Below, piece by piece: positions 34,282 through 45,400 of a DNA stretch of 64,000 nt (positions are counted from its first letter, which is position 1; each line of letters begins with the position of its first letter). Source of the DNA: Annulohypoxylon bovei var. microspora (lineage: Eukaryota > Ascomycota > Sordariomycetes > Xylariales > Hypoxylaceae); contig MU405275.1 in NCBI GenBank assembly GCA_022836615.1, positions 62,001 to 126,000 of the forward strand. The letters run 5' to 3'. The notes below the pieces were generated by a model, which was not told the DNA's origin, did not search any database, and saw nothing but the letters and a program-made list of their open reading frames with translations. The translations under genes were made by a program, and so were the position numbers.

Positions 34282-36387
34282 CTACACATCCATACTCCCC
34301 GGATCGCGACTCGTAAAGATCTTATACACCCTCCTGCTAACAGCGGGCCCGATCACACGATCCGTAAAAGCGCCGTCCCGGTTAGCGCACTTGCGACAGT
34401 TCTCTAGGGCCAGGGGCCCCTCGCGCTCGAGGCCGCGCACGAGCTCGGCGACGGTGGCGTACTTGGCGGCGATGCCGTAGGCGATGGGCGCGGTGACGCG
34501 GGTGACCTCCTGCAGCATGCGCACGTAGGTGTCTTTGGCGTCCTCGCCGGTGCGCACCTGGCCGGCCTCCATGCAGAAGCCGGCGTCGGCGGCGGCGTCG
34601 CGCGCGCGCCGGTACGGGATCGTGCTGATGTGCTGCGTGAACACCGCCACCCACTCCGCCGTCTCCACCGCCAGGTGCGTGTGGTGGATCATCGCCCCGT
34701 GCTCCACCTGCAGCGAGAGCAGCGCGTCCTCGATGATGTCCTCGTCGATGTACTCCTGCTGCGCGGCGGCCCGGCGCCGCCGCTGGCTCGATGATGCGGC
34801 GCCGGCGTCGTTGTTGGCGACGTCGAGGGCGCGGACCGCCGAGGCGAAGCGCCGGTTCTGGATGTTCTTGTTCTTGCGCATCCAGGGCATGAGGCCCTCG
34901 ATCAGGTACAGGATGATGTTGTTTGGGTGCGTCGTCTTCATCTTCAACACGTGGGCCTCGAGGCTCTCGTCTTCGGCGCCGAGCACGAGCTTAACGAAGT
35001 CGGCGGCCTCGACGATCACCATGACGTGCTCCTCGGGCATGATGCGCATGGGGATGGGCTCCCAGTGCCCTCGCTCTTCGCTGTACATAGAGCTTACTTT
35101 CCGGCGCCACCTTACCACGTTCTCGACGCGGCTCGGCAGGTATCCGAACTGGACGTCCATCTTCTTGAGCAGCTCTTCGATTTGGGCTTTCATGCCGACG
35201 TTGAGGGACTCGGGAAGGTCCACTATCATCTCGGGGACGGCTACCTTCCTGTCGGTCTTGAGCTTGTTGACTTCGGCGAGTGCCTTTTCCTTCAGCTTCT
35301 CAAGGACCCGCTGCTGCTTTGCATCTTCCTTCTCGACGCGCTTGCGCTCCTTCTCGAGCTCGCGAGCCTCTGCCTTCTTCCGCTTCTCATGTTCCCGTTC
35401 TTCGTCGGTTTTTTTCGGTTCAGCCGTTTTCTTCACCGTGTGACCTTTTGCCGTAGGTCCTTTTGTCGCCGTCTTGGTTTTCTTGCGAGGCGGAGATGGC
35501 GTCAGACTGTAGAAACGCCTGTTTGACTTGAGCTTCGCGAAATCGATATCACCCAAGTCTGGTAAGTCGTCAGAGTCCGAGTCTATGATATGGTTACTCC
35601 TGGTCTTGGCTTCTGGCATGGAACTCGATATTGGATCCCAGGCTCCGTTTTGCTTGGACTTTTTAGGCTGATGCTTTCTCGGTAAGTCTTCACTATCATC
35701 ATCCGAAAGGTCGATGACTACCGGCGCCTTTGCCGATCCTTTCCCCTTTGGGGAATTAAAGGGGTCATTAGGCGGCAGTTGTGTGGCTTTCCCATTTTTT
35801 TGTGGCTGACGGACGTCCGACTCTCGCATAGGTGAGCTTTTGAACGGGTCGCTCGTTAAGTTTAGGCGGGAAGACTTGGTGCTCGTCGTCTGCTTCTTTG
35901 GGGAGCTGCTGTGCTCGATTGGATCGGCTATTGAGTTCCAGTTCCAGCGGTTCAACGCATCTGGTGAATGTGGTTTGCGATTGTTTGAAGCAAACGTGGC
36001 AGAGGTTGCTCTCTTCAAGATATTATCCTCCCTCTTCTTGATGCCGTTTGTAGAAGCTGAGGTTCGGGCTTTCTTGGCTATATTTCCGTCAATATCACCG
36101 GTTGTGTCAAAGTCATCTGATAGGAACATGAAGTCGTCATCTTGTCGCGAATGACTACCACTAGCGCGTTTTGTGCCAATGATCGGGCCATGGGAGATTT
36201 TGTCCGACGGTCCTTTGGTTACCTTTGAAGAAGATTCCGCGGTCAAGTCAGAGACACCGTAGTCGAGAGCTCTGGAGGGAACCTTCTGAGTTGTTCGCGA
36301 TGAGGCTCCATGAGAGGGGGCTAGGACTGGCGGGGATAGAGCAGCAGCCGGACTTGAAGATAATAGACTAATCACCTCGGCTCCCAT
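34282..36387 (-). CDS. EME1: Crossover junction endonuclease subunit EME1 (ERCC4 domain)
   Basis: Single exon, 701 residues from ATG at 36387 (MGAEVISLLSSSP); the frame continues upstream without an ATG. The first ~300 residues are disordered and rich in Ser/Asp/Lys with SUMO-interaction-like acidic stretches (VVIDLSDDDSEDLP, HIIDSDSDDLPDLGDID). A Lys/Glu coiled coil around 330-390 (EEREHEKRKKAEARELEKER) precedes the ERCC4-type nuclease fold (VPEMIVDLPESL, KKMDVQFGYLPSRVENVVRW, HVMVIVEAADFVKLVLG, LYLIEGLM). A helical C-terminus follows (AAAQQEYIDEDIIEDALLSL and onward). Eme1/Mms4 is the non-catalytic partner of Mus81; together they cut branched DNA during recombination and fork repair in the nucleus. 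The 3' third is far more GC-rich than the 5' part. Confidence 0.87.
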   Translation of the reverse strand: MGAEVISLLSSSPAAALSPPVLAPSHGASSRTTQKVPSRALDYGVSDLTAESSSKVTKGPSDKISHGPIIGTKRASGSHSRQDDDFMFLSDDFDTTGDIDGNIAKKARTSASTNGIKKREDNILKRATSATFASNNRKPHSPDALNRWNWNSIADPIEHSSSPKKQTTSTKSSRLNLTSDPFKSSPMRESDVRQPQKNGKATQLPPNDPFNSPKGKGSAKAPVVIDLSDDDSEDLPRKHQPKKSKQNGAWDPISSSMPEAKTRSNHIIDSDSDDLPDLGDIDFAKLKSNRRFYSLTPSPPRKKTKTATKGPTAKGHTVKKTAEPKKTDEEREHEKRKKAEARELEKERKRVEKEDAKQQRVLEKLKEKALAEVNKLKTDRKVAVPEMIVDLPESLNVGMKAQIEELLKKMDVQFGYLPSRVENVVRWRRKVSSMYSEERGHWEPIPMRIMPEEHVMVIVEAADFVKLVLGAEDESLEAHVLKMKTTHPNNIILYLIEGLMPWMRKNKNIQNRRFASAVRALDVANNDAGAASSSQRRRRAAAQQEYIDEDIIEDALLSLQVEHGAMIHHTHLAVETAEWVAVFTQHISTIPYRRARDAAADAGFCMEAGQVRTGEDAKDTYVRMLQEVTRVTAPIAYGIAAKYATVAELVRGLEREGPLALENCRKCANRDGAFTDRVIGPAVSRRVYKIFTSRDPGSMDV

Positions 36388-38012
36388 TTTTATATGATTT
36401 TTGATACCAAAAGATAGCAAGTTAAAAAAAAGGAAATTCCCGGGATGTGCACCCAGAATTAAACAAATTGATTCGTAGCAAAGGCTAGAGCCGAGAGGAC
36501 AGGTAGTCCAAAGAAGCAGTGTTTGCGAACATCATGATAATTGATAAGTTAAATCAATTTTCTAAATTGTGCTGAAGAATCGCGTAACAATAGAAAAAAG
36601 CAAAACGCGTTGATGACGCGAGGCACGTGACGCAAACTTAATCATTTTGTTTGTACCCCGCTTATTTAATTAATCATCATCCGTAAATATCGAATTCTTG
36701 TTACCGTTTTATGTATTATCTAGATGTTCTCTACTCTTTAGATTTCGTTTTTGGATATTTCCTACATCATCTTGCAGTCGACTTTCAATCCCGCGCGAAA
36801 TGATCAAGGTTATGCATGAGGTATGTATCTTACCCACGCAGCCTACGATAGATCTCAAGATCATATGACTGCTCGTATGGATCTCGGTATTTAAATGCAA
36901 CGCCCGCATTCTGCATCGAATGCCGAAGGCTGCATGCACTTACTATGAAACTTCAATATCCACCTCAGGAGGAGCAGGAGGAGTTCAACATGAGCGGCCC
37001 TTTTTTCTTCTAGGGCGCAAAGATAATCTAGACTGTTGGTGACGAGACTTTAGCTCCACATACGGGAAGAGCTCTCCGGATTCCTGCTAACAGGGCCTCC
37101 TTCGCAATGCCTAGGATATCGGCGGCTCAGTATACTGAATGGCGGAGTCGACAAGCGGTCAGTGGAGTTGTTCACCAGGTTTCTCGAAACTCGAAACATC
37201 GGTAGGATCGCGATACTTCAAGGTTATTAGGCGTTACTGGGAAGACCTGCGGGAGTTGCGTGCCCACTATGTATCGAACCAACAACTCCAAATTGGGGGT
37301 TGAAGAGCTGTACGTCTTCAAGTATTTCTTAAGAAGGAAAGGTCCGCCTAAATATGTGCGTGTAATGGATTAGCACCAGAAGGATAAATTTGCCGACTCG
37401 TCCTTCTCGTCACTTACTTGCGCATCCACGCGTACGTGCATACCTAGTAGTTAGTATGCACGCTCGGGCGTCGAAGCGGTGGAAATTCAGCATACTCGGA
37501 TCTTGGCTGTTCATCAACCACCCTGCCACCGCAGAATTCAGCAAGCCGGCTGCATGCGAGAAGGGGACTTTGAAACATGCCACCAATCATGTCCCACGCA
37601 CGCCTTGTGTTTTGGGAAACAAAATTGGGCAGGTTGTCTTAGCCCTGCGGCAATATCGGCGTAACTAACCCGCCCTGTCTTTCAACGCACGCTCAGACTT
37701 TCTTAACTGCAAGTAGCCTGGTAGCCTGGTTTTCCGAGCATTAGGGATACGGTGATCAGATCATGATCAACGACGCCCCGGATACGCGCACGGCCAGAGA
37801 TATCACGAAAGGGCGCATCTTATGCATGTATGCTACGCTGCAGCCACAAAATCCAGCTAAATCGTTGTCGATAGTTGAAGAATCCTACGGGATTATGAAC
37901 AGATGACGTCTAGACCATAACCCGTAAACTCGACACTAAGAAGAAACAGAAAACATCTAAAGCACTTTTGGTCAAGTTTGCGGGAATTCTTAGATCTAGG
38001 TATCTACACAGT

Positions 38013-38038
38013 AAGCAGAGGAGTTGAATCCTCTGCTT
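38013..38038. repeat. Perfect inverted repeat, 10-nt arms with 6-nt loop
   Basis: Arms AAGCAGAGGA and TCCTCTGCTT pair fully around GTTGAA. The arm start AAGCAGAG is shared with the imperfect hairpin at 11503-11526. Confidence 0.6.
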
Positions 38039-39191
38039 CGGATGTCGAAACACTCGTAAGTGGGTGCGCTTTTATGCGTTGATGGTGTTTGACGGAGGTT
38101 ACCTATTCACTGGTTGCGAACTACATAGAAGGATCATCGGCGTAGTCGGCGGAAGAAACTTGTAGTAGGAGCATCATCTAATTCCGACAACGCGGACAAA
38201 ATCTAGACGGATCTTTCCTTCAAAGGAAGCTTGCATTGCCGGCCGCTCGTTGATCTTCTCTTGACTTTGAAAAACTAGTAGCTATGTCTACCTAGTAGTA
38301 CCAACTTGCTACTATGTAGCATCATATCGATGTTACCTTCAGGGACACCTTGCCACGAACTACTGTGGGCTTAGATTAAGCAATCGTAGCCTAAACCTGC
38401 TTGCAGATTAGCTCGTTTGTATTAATTCGTAACCAAAATGAGATGATGAATTTGAGGTCTACGAATCTTGGGATGTTTAAATGTTGCCCTAAAACCGATG
38501 AGGTAAGCTTGTCGTCTAGATTTTACTACGGTGATACACAATTCAACGACTTTTAATATCTATCTAGGTAACTATCAATTATTCGAAAACAGCGCTACAT
38601 GTGATATGGAGGGGTAATATGGGATCTGCATTTATCTTGGTGGTTTCCCAGTCTAGAGGTCATGGGATGCATGTTTGATATGTAGAGATTGAGGATGTCG
38701 TCGCAGAAAATCAAGGTCAACCTTGCCGGGACTGTTCATGCATGCGTTTATTCTCCATCGGATGGAGCATATGGGGTTGTTCAAGGAATCGTCATGGTGT
38801 AGATGGTGACAAAAAGCCGAGGTACTCCTTGCAAAAAATTAGTCACTCATGGCATCCCACGAATAAGCTAACGCTACCGGCTTTGATGTTCGATATATTG
38901 CGGTCCTCATCACATCACGAGTTGGTAAACAGCATCAAAACAACATCACGTCGGCAGTTGACTTGTGCTAGGATAAACTACTGCAGCCTCATGCGGCCCC
39001 GCCAATTTAACCTTGAGGCTATATTATTATTTCCTGAATGCTTCTCTAGTGCCTAATGAATGTCAAGGTGTGAATAGTATGCCTATACATTTTGCCGTGA
39101 TGTAAGTTCAAAATCTTCCTGCAGATGCGTACATACCTACTATCTTCACCCCTAGATCTATTGCATATCTTAATATTTAGGTGGTTAGATA

Positions 39192-40036
39192 ATTAACAAC
39201 GGTGATCTAGATGTGGCCGGGAACGCTTTACCGCTCACCTCCAGGATCTCCTATTCGATCGATGATGCGCCAGATAGAGTTACAGATGCAAAGATCACTC
39301 GAATACTGGCCAATGGCTGCCCAACTGCGACTAGGTCCTGGGTAGTCATCGTTCGTCAGGCCTTAAGACGGCATCTGCTCGATCTTGGCCCGAGCCTCTA
39401 AAGGAACGAATCGAGTCGGCTTGCTCACTAGACGTCCCTAGCTATCGGATCGGGTTCTGACAAGCCTTGGCGAGAGCATAGACTACATAACGGAATGTGT
39501 GCCTGGAATAAAGTTCAATAGACATGCGGATGTGAAATCTTCATTCGGTATTAATACCCCGGCACTACCGCCGAAGTGCCCGAGGAAGAGGGCAGGGGAC
39601 GAGACAAGCGCCCCAGCGCTCGGTGTCCGTCAGTTAATCAAAGGACCGCCGGCCACGATGTTCCGGGGAGATTTCTGAAACACGCGTATTGACTCTCGAA
39701 GTAAGACTCTTTTTCTTTTCTTCTAGACTGCACTGTCTAATATCGGAATAATAGGTTTCAACTTTCAAGTGAGCCTCTTTAAGACATTCTGGAAGTGCTG
39801 TGGGTTCAAATGAGTTTTAAGGGTTTAGGGGCTCGGCTCTTGCTGCTTAATAATACCCTTATATTTCCTTTAACCACGAAGAGAATGTCAGATACCGAGG
39901 TAGGTAATTGGGAGCGCGCAAACATATTCGTAAGTCGTCGTCGATTAAATTGAGCCTCCTCGGTAACCACGAAATTTCTTCTAGTTTTGGTTGTAGTATG
40001 TAGTGTATCAAAGATTAAATATTAACAACGGTGATC
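39192..40036. repeat. Direct repeat pair ATTAACAACGGTGATC
   Basis: The 16-nt sequence occurs near 39192-39207 and again at 40021-40036, about 830 nt apart in the same direction. Flanking bases do not align convincingly by eye. Confidence 0.5.
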
Positions 40037-42443
40037 CATGATAGTGGACTCACTCTTCGCGATCTAGATGATGATCTTCGTTACTGTCAGCTGAATGAAG
40101 ATAGCGTATCCGTGGGGGAGACTTCGGGTATTCGAACAATCTTCGACTTAATAGATAGCTGTTGGTCGCGTTGCCTGTGCTCATCCAGTAATCGTGCCTA
40201 GGTAACTTGGCAAATTCCGATGAGGCGGTAGCTGGATTTCCAGTCAACATGGCACGGACTAGGTATCATACGTATTACCTATATATACAAATACGAATTT
40301 TGATATACCATCGTTCGGGTTATCGCGTGGGATTGATGAGGAAAACCTAGCACTCAGGCACTATCACAATTCGGAAAAGTACCCGGCAACGGCAACCCTT
40401 AACGATACTTGCCAAGGCTCATATAAGGTAAGTTAGAATATTGGAAAGTTGCTGTGGTTGGATGGGAGATGAAATTGACGATGCAAGAGTAGTATTTGTG
40501 CCTGCAGCTGTTTCCCCCTTTGGTATATTTCCCCTTTCTTACGCTGCCCCTAGGCCGTGAAAAACGAAGCCGTCGTAGCGCCGTCGTTCTCCTAAACTCA
40601 GCTTTTGAAATTTCGAAAAGACGAATTCGGTCAGCTTGACCCGCTCTCGCGTGTACACTGGCGCTAGAAGCATCTAATCCGTTGGAGCCAAGATCGCCCT
40701 TGTACATCTGTCAGTCATATGCAGTAAGCGGGCTCTGTCCCTTTTATTCCTGCCTATCATTTGTAATGCTTTCTGCTGCTTGACTAGACCACAAAAAACA
40801 CTTGCTTTTGCATTGCATGAGCAAGCTGCACACACTTACTATGTTAGTATGTTTGTCTCCCAAAATGATATTGGAACCCCCTAATCGGAATTGTAGGGCG
40901 AACAAGCCCTTACCAGGAAGAAGAAAAAAATCGAATGGTGTCGAAAATTTCGTGGTCTTTTTAAGGTGTCACAATACAGAAAAGAGAAAAATCGGCATGG
41001 ATATTAAATGCGAGCGATCAAGGTTCTCTTTTGATATGCATGGTGAAAACGTGGAGGGAGGATTGCCCACGAACCTCGGAAATCCTTTAGGTGTACATAG
41101 GTACTTCGTACTTAGCACACGCAAGATAGCGAAAAGAAGATGCCTACCTACCTTATTGTGAGCAAACGGTGCTAGGTCGGATTCCGAAAAGTGAAAACAG
41201 GATGCAGTATAGTTAACCTATCCTTCCTTTCCGTGCCACCATTTTTCGGGACGTATGGAAATGGGATGACAGCGGCCAGTTCCTGACGTCTCGTGGATGT
41301 AGGTACTAGACTCAGTGCCCCTGAGGTTTGCAACTTGTGTTGGACCCAAACAAAGCTGTTGGATTTAATAGTATTGAGATTGAGACTGCTAGCTCTACTC
41401 AAGAAAGTAGAATAAGAATCGACACATTCCGCTGTCTGTCACTTTGGCACTTTAGATCCCTTAAAAGTAGCCCCCAAATCTCTAGAAGCTTACATTATTC
41501 CATTTGACTGGGACCACACTAGATGCGATGTTTCTTTGTAAATGATATCGATATGATGATGATAATATTTATTTATTTATTTTTATTAATATTCCCGTAT
41601 AAGCTTAAGTACCCCTATATCAGTAAATACATACGGAGTAATTCCCGTTCTAAGCAAGATTTAATGGTGTTTAGTCTAATGACTCAAGTACACGGGTACA
41701 TCAGGTACATCAGGTAGGTCTCGTCCGACCCAATCTACCCTTAACCATATTGGGTAACCGTGATGTTCTGATAGGAGAGAGTACATACCCCTGTACTCCC
41801 TTTGCGCGCGACATCCCTGCAACAAGGTTGATGCACCCCCTGCTTATCCCCTGCTTCCAAGGGTTAACCCACAATATCCTAATGCTTTGCTGCTTCACTG
41901 CTTTACAAGAAGCGACTATCAATCGACAGCCTTTTTCTTAATGGTGCACGTTCCTGAAATAATAAACAGGCACTACCCCAAATCTCATTTCACCCCCTAA
42001 AACTTGATCGCCGTCTTCCCGAAAACGTTGAACACGTTTAACCACCCGCAGTCAACTCCAATGCCCTCGCGCGACAAGAATAATGAACTGGGTTTTGTGA
42101 CGACAGCTCTCTGTATTATCTGCGACATATGACGTTAGGTCCAGTTTACCGCCCACAGCCTCTGAAGGTTGAAAGTTGAAAATTGAAGGTCGAACGGTAC
42201 CCGGGACGACGGGCACTGTTTTGGTGTTGGGTGTTTTTTTATTATTATTCTACATTCCATATTCTACAACCTCACTACCTAGGGAACCTTCATTTTCACA
42301 ATTGCCTTGACAACATTCAACATTACGAATTCCCGACGCTCTTTTAACCCCATTTTAAATCAATACCTCATTCCTTTTTTTATCATTTTGACCTTCGCAT
42401 ATCAACCCATTTTGCAAGGTCGGTACCTACCGACGCCGTCATT

Positions 42444-45400
42444 ATGGCAACGTCACCACCGACATCACCAGGCGTGCCACGACCAATGAGCGCCATGGTC
42501 AAGTCCGCCCCAAGAAGCAATAGTCGTCTAAGCATGACCAGTAAGACTGGAGGAGGGGGTGGAAGCAGAGGTTCTGACGAAGATGGCGGCCGCACTGCCG
42601 TTAAAGTTGGTATGTATTTGTTACCTTATTCCTAAAAACACTCGTAAGTTTGATAACGGTAGGCCACGAGGCTAACGAGTACAGCTGTTCGTGTTCGGCC
42701 GGCTTTAAAACCTACTGACCCTGGGTTTGATCTAATACCACAACGATTTCAACGATCAATGGTCCAAACAACCTCTAACACAGGTATTGCTATTGATGCG
42801 CCCCAAGGAAAGAAATTGTTCGTATTCGACCGAGTCTTTGGTTCCGACGTTACCCAGGAGGGAGTATGGGAATACCTTTCAGAGAGTGTAAACGCTTTTC
42901 TTCAAGGTTACAATGTCTCCCTCCTCGCCTACGGCCAATCTGGCGCGGGAAAGTCGTACACAATGGGAACATCTGGGCCCGCAGAACAAGGCGACCTAGA
43001 AGTCATGGGTAAGCAAATTATTAACTTACTTTTTACCGAGCTTCGGGGAGCACGCTGCTAACGGTTGTCATCCGAATAGGTGTAATCCCACGCGCTGCGA
43101 TGGCTTTATTCGAGAAATTAGACGGACCCGCGCGAACTTCGAACCGCAGTTCCATGTCACAGCTCAAAACACCCGCTCGTTATTCAGTACAATCCCCGAC
43201 GCCCAAGGTTGAAAAGAATTGGCAGTTGAGGGCGACGTATGTTGAAATTTACAATGAGCAGCTGCGCGACTTACTTGTGCCGGATCATATTCAACCATCC
43301 GAGCGAGGCAATGTTACTATTCGCGAAGATCAGAAGGGTAATATCCTTCTTACCGGCTTACAACAGATTGATATCAACTCCGTAGATGACTTGATGAATG
43401 CTTTGAATTTCGGATCCACAATCCGACAGACTGATGCGACTGCCATCAACGCCAAATCTTCACGATCGCATGCAGTATTCAGCTTGAATCTTGTACAGCG
43501 CAAAAGCAAGTCGCAAAGCGCTCAAGGCGCCAACAAGAGATTCTCTGTTCCCTTGGAGGCCATGACGGGGACCGACACTTGGGTCACAACTGACAGCAAG
43601 CTACACTTTGTCGACTTGGCTGGTAGTGAACGTCTGAAAAATACCGGTGCGCAGGGGGAGCGGGCCCGGGAAGGTATCTCGATCAACGCTGGTCTTGCCG
43701 CTTTGGGCAAGGTCATATCCCAACTTTCTTCTAGACAAGCCGGATCTCACGTCTCCTACCGCGATTCAAGATTAACGAGACTCCTTCAGGATTCCCTAGG
43801 CGGGAACGCTATAACATACATGATCGCCTGTGTGACTCCTGCGGAATTTCACCTAAGCGAAACACTTAACACTGTACAATACGCACAGAGAGCCCGTGCG
43901 ATTCAAAGCAAGCCTAGGATCCAACAGGTAGAGGAGGGTGACAAGCAGGCAATCATCGAGCGCCTGAAGGCTGAGGTTGCTTTCTTACGCGAACAGATTA
44001 GGAGCGCTGAGCGCAGTGGGGGCGAACGTCGCAACGTTCCAACAACCGAGAGGTCCGAGCGACAGAACGAGCGGGAGACGGAACTACAGAATTCGCTCCT
44101 GGATGCACAGGAAAGTTATAATACCCTGAGCCAACGTCATGCGAAACTCATTGCCGAAATGGCTAAGGCCCGAGACAATGAAGCCGCAGAGAACCAATCC
44201 ACAGAAGAGAGTCTTGGTGATAGCGCAACAGAAAGACTGAACCGGTCTTTTTCTTTCGCTCAGGCCGTCGAACAGGTTGTTTTAGAATATGAGAAGACAA
44301 TTCAATCGCTCGAGCAATCACTCACTAGCACACGGGCCACCCTCTCAAATACTGAAACAAGTCTACTAGAGAAGGAAACCAAGTGTGCTTACATCGAAAC
44401 TATCAATACTCAACTGCAAGCACGCTTACAGAAACTGATGGATCGCGAAGCCAATACGGAGAGTTACCTTCATGACTTGGAGAACAAACTTGATGGTCAT
44501 ACTTCCGGCGAAGAGAAGAATGCTACTATCGTTGTAGAGTTAAGGAAGGAGATCGCTCGGATCCGAGAAAATGAATCATCCTGCGAGGATTATATATCCA
44601 CTCTCGAAGAGAGACTAGCGGAGTCTGACCAAGATCAAGAATTGATGCAGCGCGAAATTGATCGTCTTGAGCAGGTTATCGAACGTCAACGAAGTCTCGG
44701 CAAGCTTGACAACCTTCTCTACGAACTCGACAACGTCCACCAGGATGGCAAACAGTCCGATACCCAATCCGAGCATGGCAATGGCATCGGACACCGTCGC
44801 ACCTTTTCAGAACGGTCAACCAAGAGCCACGTCAGTCGACCAAGTCTAGGCGTTAGAGGTGTCCTTCCCGAAGTGGCCGAGGGCACCGAGGAAGAAGTTA
44901 GTGAGCATGTTCACCCGGAGGAGGCTGCTGACGACCGTGAGGCATCTCGGACACCGGTTGGAACTTCAGAGGATAATTCGGAATCTATCGATTACCCGCC
45001 CCAGAGTCCTGCTCAAACTAAGTTCGTTGCTGATAAACTCGAAAACGTGACCGAGGAATTGGTCTCTCTGCGAGTTGAACATGAGTCGACCATCAACGAG
45101 TACGAAATGCTTCATGCTAAATATGAAGAGGCCTTACGGACCTTGGCAGAATTACAAGACCAGGTCGACGAAGCGCGACACCCGAACCGTCAACGCGATT
45201 CGCTCTTGTCGGTCACTTCTCCCAACCTAACGAGGCCGTCGAGTTTTTTATCGGACGTCAGATCCAGCGATATCAATCATGGAACCCACTTATCGCGTTC
45301 GCTCTCCTCGGAATTGTCCTCAGCTATGGACTCGCCAACTACTATAGATACTCCAGTGATCGAGATGCATAAACCTTCGGAGTCCAGGGAAACGCTTGTG

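Larger units (their letters stand above)
36388..42443. other. Six-kilobase gene-poor region
   Basis: Between EME1 (-) and the kinesin (+), both pointing away from it. Frames such as 37390-37668 (+), 38742-39056 (+), 40399-40707 (-) and 40802-41161 (+) lack motifs, and I found no transposase or reverse transcriptase text. Structural items are a perfect hairpin at 38013-38038, a 16-nt direct repeat at 39192-39207 and 40021-40036, and several ACCT/AGGT motifs. It could hold decayed elements or non-coding transcripts. Confidence 0.5.

Noticed and set aside
34529..35526. Plus-strand frames of 304 and 199 codons
   Set aside because: Antisense of EME1; Ser/Arg-rich and Leu-rich strings without motifs, caused by high third-position GC on the coding strand.
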